A stretch of 5,126 nucleotides of DNA, taken from assembly GCA_014860845.1 (NCBI GenBank), contig JACZIY010000050.1, positions 1 to 5,126 of the forward strand. The letters are read 5' to 3'. The position numbers and the translations under genes were made by a program. Shown here piece after piece: positions 1-5,126 of this stretch; the first letter of the stretch is position 1; each line of letters begins with the position of its first letter. Below the pieces are notes generated by a model that worked only from the letters and a program-made list of their open reading frames with translations, searched no databases and was not told the origin of the DNA. The stretch comes from Anaerolineaceae bacterium (lineage in GTDB: Bacteria > Chloroflexota > Anaerolineae > Anaerolineales > Anaerolineaceae).

Positions 1-938
1 ATCACATCGCCCAGATAAACACCACGTCGAATGATCCCCGTGAAGAGTTCACCGGTCTTATTAATGCGGATCATTTCAGGGCGCACGATCAGGTTGACGG
101 ATTCCTGTTCGTGAAAATCGCGCTGAATATTCAACAATTCCATCACTTCGTCAAATACCTTCACCACCAGATTCTGCCCACTTTGTTTCTGTGTAACGCC
201 ATGCACAAAATTTGCTCGGCCTATGAAGTCTGCCACAAAGCGACTATTGGGGAAACGATACATTTCCACCGGTGTGCCAATCTGTTCAATGATACCGTTA
301 TTCATGACCACAATTCGATCGGATAATGTCATGGCTTCGATCTGATCATGCGTAACATACACACTGGTGATGTTCAGTTCCTTCTGAATGCGACGGATTT
401 CAAAGCGCATTTCCTCACGTAATTTTGCATCCAGGTTGGAAAGTGGTTCGTCCATTAATAACACTTTTGGTTCCATTATCAATGCTCTGGCCAACGCAAC
501 CCGCTGCTGTTGGCCACCCGAAAGCTGGGTTGGTGCTCTATCTCCATAACCCTGTAACTGAACCAGATCTAACACCCTGTTCACTCTCTCCTGAATAACA
601 GCCTTGGGCAAGCGTTGCACATTCAATCCATAAGCAATGTTCTCAAATACATCCAGGTGCGGGAAAATGGCATAACTCTGGAAGACCATCGACATATCTC
701 GCCTGTGAGGTGGTAACATATTAATCTCTTTACCATCCAGTACGATCTGTCCTTCGGTTGGAAATTCAAACCCGGCAATCATTCTTAAGGTTGTGGTTTT
801 TCCACAGCCACTGGGACCCAGTAATGTAATCAGCTCACCTTTTTTGATATCCAGGTTGACATTGTATACAGCAGTTACTTCGCCCACGCCTCCGCGAGCC
901 GGGAATATTTTTGTGATATTTTCTAAAGTTAAATACAT
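1..938 (-). CDS. ABC transporter ATP-binding protein, Fbp/Pot/Afu type (3' end cut by window edge)
   Basis: This is the cytoplasmic ATPase subunit that should power the importer encoded just upstream. Translation from the ATG at 938 gives 312 residues with no stop before the window edge. All nucleotide-binding motifs are intact: Walker A GPSGCGKTT (residues 41-49), Q-loop Gln87 in VFQSYAIFPH, signature LSGGQQQR (139-146), Walker B VLLMDEP (159-165), D-loop SNLD (167-170) and H-loop His197. A C-terminal regulatory (TOBE-like) region follows, with the typical RPE (286-288) and a YLGD stretch at the cut end. Family members run to about 350-370 aa, so roughly 40-60 residues are missing by truncation, not decay. 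The start is supported by a GGAGAAGG ribosome binding site (943-950). The gene begins 18 bp after the permease stop and is surely cotranscribed with it. The domain layout is shared by importers of Fe3+, polyamines, sugars and phosphonates, so the ATPase alone does not identify the substrate. Confidence 0.96.
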   Translation of the reverse strand, partial: MYLTLENITKIFPARGGVGEVTAVYNVNLDIKKGELITLLGPSGCGKTTTLRMIAGFEFPTEGQIVLDGKEINMLPPHRRDMSMVFQSYAIFPHLDVFENIAYGLNVQRLPKAVIQERVNRVLDLVQLQGYGDRAPTQLSGGQQQRVALARALIMEPKVLLMDEPLSNLDAKLREEMRFEIRRIQKELNITSVYVTHDQIEAMTLSDRIVVMNNGIIEQIGTPVEMYRFPNSRFVADFIGRANFVHGVTQKQSGQNLVVKVFDEVMELLNIQRDFHEQESVNLIVRPEMIRINKTGELFTGIIRRGVYLGDV

Positions 939-956
939 AAGTCCTTCTCCGGAAAT

Positions 957-3224
957 TTAAAATCCCTGGCTCATATCTACAGAGCCTCTACCTTTAAATA
1001 GTTTATTGACAATCAAGTTAAGCACAAAAATGGCAATCAAAACAAAAATGATAATAACAGTTGAATATGCAGCTGCGATGCTGACACCACCCTGCTCCCA
1101 CTCACTCAGGATGGAGGCAGTCACGATCCTCCATTTGGCTGAGATCAGGAAAATGATGGCGGAGACGCTGGTCATATGCCGGGTAAAACTGAAGACCAGA
1201 CCAGCAAATAGTGCCGGTAAGATCAACGGTAAGGTCACCTTACGGAAGGTGTATTGAGAATCAGCACCCAGGATATTGGAAGCTTCTTCAATCGATGGGT
1301 CAATTTGTTGCAGAGCAGCCACACCTGAGCGCACGGAAGCCGGTACTGAACGCACAATAAAAGCGCCCATGATAATATAAGCGCCCCCTACCATAGCATA
1401 TGGAACGCCTACAAACGATAGTGCACATGGAACAGCCAATGATAATATCCCAATTCCGATCCGGGATGTTTTTCCATTCAAATTTTGCAGTAGTAATACA
1501 CCTGCAAATACCAATGCAATTGCCAGGAGAGCTGGAGTGGGTTGCACAAGCACCTTGATATGGTCTGAAACCTGGAATATCGCGTTACTCCAAAAACCAC
1601 GCTCCAAAGTACGACTGAAATCAGCAATTGGTTTTGATATCATTACAACCCAATTGGAGGACATCACATAAATCCCTAGCACTGCAAGAACCAGTGGCTT
1701 CCTGAATATCTTTTGAGTTATCATCATATAAATAGCCACTACCAGGTAAAATCCTCCCAGAATGTAATACATATAGGGTTCGTACACCTGATTCAGTGCC
1801 ACGCCAGCTGCCGTCCCTACCACCAGGATGATGATTTTTTCCCACCTGGTCTTTCCAACCACTGAAGCAAAAAACAAAGCCATCATTGCATAAATCACTA
1901 TCGCTAATGCCAGAGGTGGCTTATTGAATGCCATCACAAACCCAATGCCCAGAATGGTGCCTGGAACTGCCCCACCCAGATTGGAGGTGAAATCAAGCAC
2001 CGATTTTCCGGTGAAGTTTTTCCGTACCACCAACCAGGCGATGATCATACCCAGGATGGCTGCGAATGGAGTTGCCAGTGCGCTCAGGAATGTGGTATCC
2101 AGAATGGCTTCGATTCCGCGTGTTACGGTCATCTCCCAATGACGCAAGGTGGGGGTGAAATCCACTCCCCAGGCAGTACTGAAGGACCCGTAAACAATTG
2201 TTATATACAAAAGCAGAATAAAAGCAATCATTGCATAGGTTGAGATATTAAAGAGCCCGCGAATAATGGGGTCTTTTTCCATAATGACTGATCCAGCCGG
2301 TTTTCCGGTTACGGAAATGTACGTACGCCGATTTACGTAATAACGTTGAACAAGAAAGATAACCAGGGTCGGTATCATCAGCACGAAGGAAAGCGCTGAC
2401 GCTTTTTGATAGTTATATTCACCAATAACCGCCAGAAATATCTGCGCGGATAGTACGGTGCGGTTACCCGATAGGAATAACGGGTTGCCTAAATCTGCCA
2501 GCGATTCGACGAAGAGCAACAGAAATGAGGCTGCAATTCCAGGGATCAAAAGCGGCATTGTGATGGTGCGAAACAAATGAAATCGTCCCGCACCCAGGCT
2601 GGATGCAGCTTCCTCAATGGCTGGATTCAGTCTTTCTAACATGGCTCGCAGGATCAGGTAAGAAACAGAGAAGAATGTGATTGTCTGTACGATCACTATA
2701 CCATCCAAGCCGTAAACGTCATTCATGCCCTGAACAAAAGTGATTCCAAAAAATTTTTTGGTTATCAACCCATTACGACCAAATAATAAAATCATGGAGA
2801 GCGCTAACGCAAACGGGGGGGATACGGTTGGAACCAATGCCAACCAATGAACATATTTTTTCCCGGGAATATTACAACGCACCACCGCATAGGCAAAGAT
2901 GAAACCAACCAATGTGCCTGCAGCCGCTGTTAATAGACCCATTAACATGGTGTCTAAAAAAGCTTTGCGTAAAGTCGGACCATAATAATCATCAAAATAG
3001 CGTGCGAAGTAGGTTATATCAAAGGCACCTTCTTTTGAGATAAAACCACCAGACACGGAGCGGTACAAAGGAAATATAATGAAAATAAAAATAAAAATGC
3101 CAGATAATAACAAACTCATGAAGAGAACCGGATCTCTTCCGATGAGGGTAAATTCTCGAATACGGTGAATGATAGCTGAGGTTTTTGGGGGTTCTTTTTG
3201 GCTACTGACCGGGGAGTTTTGCAT
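957..3224 (-). CDS. Fused double-domain ABC transporter permease (FbpB/AfuB-like) with enlarged second half
   Basis: This is an inner-membrane channel protein of 755 aa from the ATG at 3224. It carries two binding-protein-dependent permease domains in one chain. The first has membrane segments near residues 33-54, 89-113, 125-147, 174-194, 226-245 and 273-294, with an EAA coupling loop starting EEAASSLGAG at 204. The second has segments near 325-347, 377-400 and 408-433, an EAA loop starting EEASNILGAD at 646, and last segments near 669-690 and 715-737. Two EAA loops mean one polypeptide supplies both ATPase-docking sites, which fits the single permease gene in the operon. FbpB/AfuB-type relatives are usually about 500-600 aa. 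The excess is about 170 residues between the PGTILGIGFVMAFNKPPL stretch (421-438) and GAYIIMGAFIVRSVP (614-628), and holds about six more hydrophobic segments. The frame is open throughout. An upstream in-frame GTG at 3260 is rejected because it lies inside the intercistronic hairpin. Substrate undetermined. Confidence 0.95.
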   Translation of the reverse strand: MQNSPVSSQKEPPKTSAIIHRIREFTLIGRDPVLFMSLLLSGIFIFIFIIFPLYRSVSGGFISKEGAFDITYFARYFDDYYGPTLRKAFLDTMLMGLLTAAAGTLVGFIFAYAVVRCNIPGKKYVHWLALVPTVSPPFALALSMILLFGRNGLITKKFFGITFVQGMNDVYGLDGIVIVQTITFFSVSYLILRAMLERLNPAIEEAASSLGAGRFHLFRTITMPLLIPGIAASFLLLFVESLADLGNPLFLSGNRTVLSAQIFLAVIGEYNYQKASALSFVLMIPTLVIFLVQRYYVNRRTYISVTGKPAGSVIMEKDPIIRGLFNISTYAMIAFILLLYITIVYGSFSTAWGVDFTPTLRHWEMTVTRGIEAILDTTFLSALATPFAAILGMIIAWLVVRKNFTGKSVLDFTSNLGGAVPGTILGIGFVMAFNKPPLALAIVIYAMMALFFASVVGKTRWEKIIILVVGTAAGVALNQVYEPYMYYILGGFYLVVAIYMMITQKIFRKPLVLAVLGIYVMSSNWVVMISKPIADFSRTLERGFWSNAIFQVSDHIKVLVQPTPALLAIALVFAGVLLLQNLNGKTSRIGIGILSLAVPCALSFVGVPYAMVGGAYIIMGAFIVRSVPASVRSGVAALQQIDPSIEEASNILGADSQYTFRKVTLPLILPALFAGLVFSFTRHMTSVSAIIFLISAKWRIVTASILSEWEQGGVSIAAAYSTVIIIFVLIAIFVLNLIVNKLFKGRGSVDMSQGF

Positions 3225-3226
3225 GA

Positions 3227-3233
3227 TCCTTCC
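3227..3233 (-). promoter_or_regulatory. Ribosome binding site that fixes the permease start
   Basis: The minus strand reads GGAAGGA, then TC, then ATG at 3224. The purine run is close to the start: the GGA at its 5' end lies 6 nt away. It supports the ATG at 3224 over the in-frame GTG 36 bases upstream. That GTG is buried in a stable stem-loop and has no purine-rich site of its own. Confidence 0.7.
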
Positions 3234-3242
3234 AATTAACAG

Positions 3243-3268
3243 AGGGCGGCGTACGTACACGCCGCCCT
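3243..3268 (-). promoter_or_regulatory. Intercistronic GC-rich stem-loop between binding-protein and permease genes
   Basis: A perfect 10-bp inverted repeat (AGGGCGGCGT / ACGCCGCCCT) flanks a 6-nt loop. It lies 17 nt past the binding-protein stop and 18 nt before the permease start. In the direction of operon transcription the stem is preceded by five A and followed by CTGTTAATT, so there is no U-tract and it is not a canonical intrinsic terminator for this operon. Read on the plus strand it does end in TTTTT, but no plus-strand gene leads into it. Known precedents in importer operons (for example the malE-malF gap) use such stems to protect the upstream message from 3' exonucleases and so make more binding protein than membrane subunits. 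That role here is inferred from position and stability. Confidence 0.8.
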
Positions 3269-3285
3269 TTTTGAGATCTGATATT

Positions 3286-4341
3286 TTATTGTTTCAGGTT
3301 TTCAGCATTCTGAATTTCGTTAGTAAATTTATCCACGAATGCCGTCTTATTCGTACCAGCCCAGATGAAGTCATAATCGATGAGATTGACTTCCAACAGT
3401 TCTGGGTGAGAAAGTTCAACACCATTGACCGTTGGAGCCTGGTAAGCATTGTATTTCGGTCCTAAAGCCTGACCTTCAGGTGAGATGGCCCAGTCAAACC
3501 ACAATTTGGCTGCCTGCATATGCTTGGCACCTTTCAAAATACCCTGTCCACCAATTTCATAACCAGTGCCCTCTTTCGGGAAGGTCAAGACCAATGGCAT
3601 CTGATTATTTTCAATTTCATTGACGGTGTCATGTGAGAACACAATCGCCACAGCGGCTTCACCCTGACCAACAAACTTGGCTGGGGCTGCTCCACTCTTT
3701 GTAAATTGTGCCATTTGACCAGCATATTGTTTGATATATTCCCAGCCTTTTTCCTCGCCACGGATCTGAAGGATGGTGGCTAAAGCTGTGTAGGAGGTAC
3801 CAGAGGTGGATGGGTGAGCAACCATAATCTGACCTTTGAATTCTGGTTTCAACAAATCATCCCAGGATGTTGGAGCTTCCACACCCGGGTTGGCTTCCAA
3901 CCAGTTTGTGTTGGTGGCAAAACCAAGGCTACCGACATACACACCCACCCATTGATTATCAACATCCTTCATTAATTTTGGATCGCGGATATTGCCATAA
4001 TTGGGTGAATCATACGCTTCCAATAATCCTTTTTCCTTAGCAGCCACGAAACTGTCGATCGGGCCACCCCACCAGATATCGAATGTGGGGTTATCTTTCT
4101 CAGCTTCCACACGGGCTAATGCTTCACCAGATGACATACGTACATAATTCACGGTGATCCCATACAGTGCTTCGAACTCCTGTTTCATACCCTGACACCA
4201 TTCTTCCTGGGGTGTACAGAGCACGTTCAGCTCAGTGTCGGTAATGACATCTGCAGCTGGCTCGACTTCTGCTGGTTGGCAAGCAGTCAAAACTGTTGCG
4301 ACCAACAGAGTCAGTAATAGAATAAAACTTACTTTTTTCAT
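3286..4341 (-). CDS. Lipoprotein extracellular solute-binding protein of ABC importer (AfuA/FbpA/PhnS-like)
   Basis: This is the capture subunit of the importer, 351 aa. It has a lipoprotein signal: Lys2-Lys3, a hydrophobic core (4-18), and a lipobox ending LTAC with Cys21 as the lipid-modified residue. A short acidic/proline linker (PAEVEPAAD) follows. The mature part reads as a family 1 periplasmic-type binding protein: a first strand near 38-42, the FDIWWGG strand (87-93), a hinge-like PTSWDDLLKPEFKG stretch (157-170), AHPSTSGTSYTAL (175-187), a KFVGQGEAAVAIVFSHD lobe (222-238), and the typical late AAKLWFDWAISPEGQ helix (277-291). Cys42 and Cys49 could form a disulfide. The adjacent tyrosines used by classical Fe3+-binding FbpA proteins are not seen, so the ligand may be another oxyanion, sugar phosphate, phosphonate or polyamine. 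A GGAGGAG ribosome binding site (4347-4353), 5 nt from the ATG, is the strongest in the operon and suits a subunit needed in excess. It is the first gene of the operon. Confidence 0.94.
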   Translation of the reverse strand: MKKVSFILLLTLLVATVLTACQPAEVEPAADVITDTELNVLCTPQEEWCQGMKQEFEALYGITVNYVRMSSGEALARVEAEKDNPTFDIWWGGPIDSFVAAKEKGLLEAYDSPNYGNIRDPKLMKDVDNQWVGVYVGSLGFATNTNWLEANPGVEAPTSWDDLLKPEFKGQIMVAHPSTSGTSYTALATILQIRGEEKGWEYIKQYAGQMAQFTKSGAAPAKFVGQGEAAVAIVFSHDTVNEIENNQMPLVLTFPKEGTGYEIGGQGILKGAKHMQAAKLWFDWAISPEGQALGPKYNAYQAPTVNGVELSHPELLEVNLIDYDFIWAGTNKTAFVDKFTNEIQNAENLKQ

Positions 4342-4364
4342 TTTTTCTCCTCCGAATTTGGTTT

Positions 4365-4378
4365 TGGCACGGATGCCA
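4365..4378 (-). repeat. Small inverted repeat in operon leader (UNCG-type tetraloop hairpin)
   Basis: The arms TGGCA and TGCCA pair around a 4-nt loop, which reads UCCG in the operon mRNA and so fits the UNCG tetraloop class, although the closing pair is A-U rather than C-G. It lies 11 nt upstream of the GGAGGAG ribosome site of the binding-protein gene. It could equally be a short DNA operator. The 5-bp stem is modest and could be chance. Confidence 0.45.
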
Positions 4379-4384
4379 GAGAAT

Positions 4385-4405
4385 TCTTCAATAACGAATT
4401 GAAGA
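4385..4405 (-). repeat. Perfect 8-bp inverted repeat just downstream of the operon -10 box
   Basis: The arms TCTTCAAT and ATTGAAGA are perfectly complementary around a 5-nt spacer. The repeat begins about 15 bp after the TATAAT box, so it would overlap the start of the transcript. A dimeric repressor bound here would block the operon, or the RNA would fold as a leader hairpin. No regulator gene is visible in the window, and I do not recognise the motif as that of a known family. Confidence 0.5.
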
Positions 4406-4419
4406 CAAACAACAATTCT

Positions 4420-4425
4420 ATTATA
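4420..4425 (-). promoter_or_regulatory. Candidate -10 box of the importer operon
   Basis: The minus strand has a perfect TATAAT here, which would put the transcript start near 4412 and give a leader of about 70 nt before the binding-protein ATG. The sequence 16-18 bp upstream is AT-rich (TATACT/TATATA) and does not resemble TTGACA, so the promoter may depend on an activator or an AT-rich upstream element. Perfect hexamers are not rare in such AT-rich DNA, hence the moderate confidence. Confidence 0.45.
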
Positions 4426-4481
4426 TAGATTTAACTTTTAAAGTATATAAAAAACAAACTGCGAATTTATAGAAAAATGTC

Positions 4482-4597
4482 ATAAATTTCTGATAGAAAG
4501 CGATTTCACGCCTTGATGGTATTGAAAGAAATTTCACGGGATATATGGAGTTGCATTGAGTAGAATCAGTGTACAATACAACTTGATATAAATTTCT
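4482..4597. repeat. Two pairs of short direct repeats in the divergent intergenic region
   Basis: ATAAATTTCT occurs at 4482-4491 and again at 4588-4597, 106 bp apart. Between them ATTTCACG occurs at 4503-4510 and 4531-4538, 28 bp apart start to start, which is close to an integral number of helical turns. They could be regulator binding sites shared by the two divergent genes. The copies are short and the region is AT-rich, so chance is a real alternative. Confidence 0.3.
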
Positions 4598-4628
4598 CAG
4601 TTTTGTGATACTTAACACCCTGACAATC

Positions 4629-5126
4629 ATGAACAAATCCAGACTCCTTAAGCCTACCATTCTTTCCCTGTCTTTTCTGTCGATTCTCTCTGGCGCAGCG
4701 GTCTCCCCAGCGCTGGGGAAAATTCAGCAGGCGTTCCCCGATGCCAGCCCATTAACCATTCAGATGATTCTGACCCTGACACCTTTGTTCATCATTCCAT
4801 TCAGCCTGTTAACCGGACGCTTTTCTTTGATCTTTCGCAAACGGCACATTCTGTTTGTCGGTTTGATCATTTATCTGCTGGCTGGTGTAGGTGCTGGTCT
4901 CATGAACAACATGGCCATGATTCTGGTCATGCGCGCCTTGCTGGGGGTGGGAACCGGCCTGATTTCCGCGCTTTCGCTCTCTTTAATTGCAGATTTTTAT
5001 CATGGCGATGAACGCTCCAACACCATGGGACAGTCTTCAGCAATCGCCACTATGGGAGGTATTGTTCTGACTTTGTTATCCGGCTGGCTGGCATTATTCA
5101 GTTGGCGCTTTGCTTTTAGCGCTTAT
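4629..5126 (+). CDS. MFS transporter, N-terminal part (3' end cut by window edge)
   Basis: The frame from the ATG at 4629 is open for 166 codons to the window edge. It encodes the first five membrane segments of a major facilitator secondary transporter: near residues 9-29, 42-62, 74-92, 95-121 and 134-155. Segment 4 has the typical MRALLGVGTGLI pattern with a conserved Arg102, and the SWRFAF at 158-163 matches the usual W-R-x-x-F just before segment 6. The loop between segments 2 and 3 (GRFSLIFRKRHI, 63-74) sits where motif A belongs but lacks its usual Asp. Members are about 400 aa, so some 230 residues lie outside the window. No Shine-Dalgarno sequence precedes the ATG; a GTG at 4605 is in frame but no better. 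The likely role is drug or metabolite efflux or uptake by proton antiport/symport, with substrate unknown. It is divergent from the importer, so a functional link is unproven. Confidence 0.88.
   Translation, partial: MNKSRLLKPTILSLSFLSILSGAAVSPALGKIQQAFPDASPLTIQMILTLTPLFIIPFSLLTGRFSLIFRKRHILFVGLIIYLLAGVGAGLMNNMAMILVMRALLGVGTGLISALSLSLIADFYHGDERSNTMGQSSAIATMGGIVLTLLSGWLALFSWRFAFSAY

Larger units (their letters stand above)
4342..4628. other. Divergent AT-rich intergenic control region
   Basis: These 287 bp separate the importer operon from the MFS gene, so both promoters must lie here unless the MFS gene is read from elsewhere. The region holds the binding-protein ribosome site, two leader inverted repeats, a TATAAT box for the operon, and two pairs of short direct repeats, all listed separately. 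On the MFS side there are only weak -10-like hexamers, TACAAT (4572-4577) and TATAAA (4587-4592), neither with a well-spaced -35. No convincing gene is seen in it: the minus-strand open frame at 4421-4660 overlaps the MFS start and has no recognisable protein character. Confidence 0.75.

Noticed and set aside
111..326. Plus-strand open frame antisense to the ATPase gene
   Set aside because: The opposite strand encodes a fully conserved ATP-binding protein through this stretch, so this is a shadow frame. The same holds for the open frames at 1006-1257, 1924-2142, 3169-3465 and 3432-3623 on the plus strand and 1621-1845 on the minus strand.
2318..2330. 13-bp sequence TGTACGTACGCCG shared with the hairpin at 3243-3268 (opposite strand)
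   Set aside because: One match of this length is about what chance gives in a window of this size. The copy at 2318 lies in permease coding sequence and does not form the hairpin.
3243..3272. Intrinsic terminator on the plus strand (stem plus TTTTT)
   Set aside because: The stem followed by five T has the form of a terminator, but no plus-strand gene precedes it. The hairpin sits between two minus-strand genes of one operon, so the intercistronic explanation is better.
4364..4378. Sigma-54 -24 element (TTGGCAC) on the plus strand
   Set aside because: The -24-like TTGGCACG is present, but the spacing-correct -12 element (TTGC) is missing. It would also be about 250 bp from the MFS start.
4342..4412. 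Known riboswitch in the operon leader
   Set aside because: The leader is only about 70 nt from the candidate start, with two simple hairpins and none of the conserved core motifs of the common classes.
4421..4660. Minus-strand 79-codon open frame in the divergent region
   Set aside because: It overlaps the start of the MFS gene and the likely promoter region, has no ribosome site worth noting, and its translation looks like random AT-rich sequence.

Overview
The window holds a compact minus-strand operon for a three-part ABC importer and, divergently on the plus strand, the first part of an MFS transporter gene. Transcription of the operon runs right to left: a lipoprotein solute-binding protein (4341 to 3286), a fused double-domain inner-membrane permease (3224 to 957) and an ATP-binding subunit (938 to beyond the left edge). 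The set matches the Fe3+/AfuABC-FbpABC/phosphonate-like group (COG1840-COG1178-COG3842 type). The binding protein should capture the substrate outside the membrane. The permease, with two EAA loops, should form the channel, and the ATPase should drive transport. The sequence does not fix the substrate: iron, sugar phosphate, 2-aminoethylphosphonate and polyamine importers all have this architecture, and the binding protein lacks the adjacent tyrosine pair typical of classical Fe3+ binders.

Region by region: 1-938 is the ATPase gene, lacking its 3' end; 939-956 is an 18-bp gap with a good ribosome binding site; 957-3224 is the permease gene; 3225-3285 is a 61-bp gap with a strong GC-rich hairpin; 3286-4341 is the binding-protein gene; 4342-4628 is a 287-bp AT-rich divergent control region with a perfect TATAAT, two inverted repeats in the operon leader and two pairs of short direct repeats; 4629-5126 is the 5' part of the MFS gene.

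The most notable features are an apparent insertion of about 170 hydrophobic residues in the second half of the permease, which makes it 755 aa instead of the roughly 500-600 usual for FbpB/AfuB-type fused permeases; the intercistronic hairpin, which lies exactly where differential expression of binding protein over permease would be set; and the structured leader of the operon.

The organism is a bacterium with a moderate-GC genome and Shine-Dalgarno-led genes. The lipobox with a Cys followed by an acidic/proline-rich linker, the Fbp-type operon and the unusually long fused permease would suit an anaerobic environmental lineage such as Chloroflexota (Anaerolineae), but this is only a style-based guess. 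No RNA genes, mobile elements or CRISPR arrays were seen. Nothing here amounts to a clearly new system; this is a conventional importer with some unusual details.
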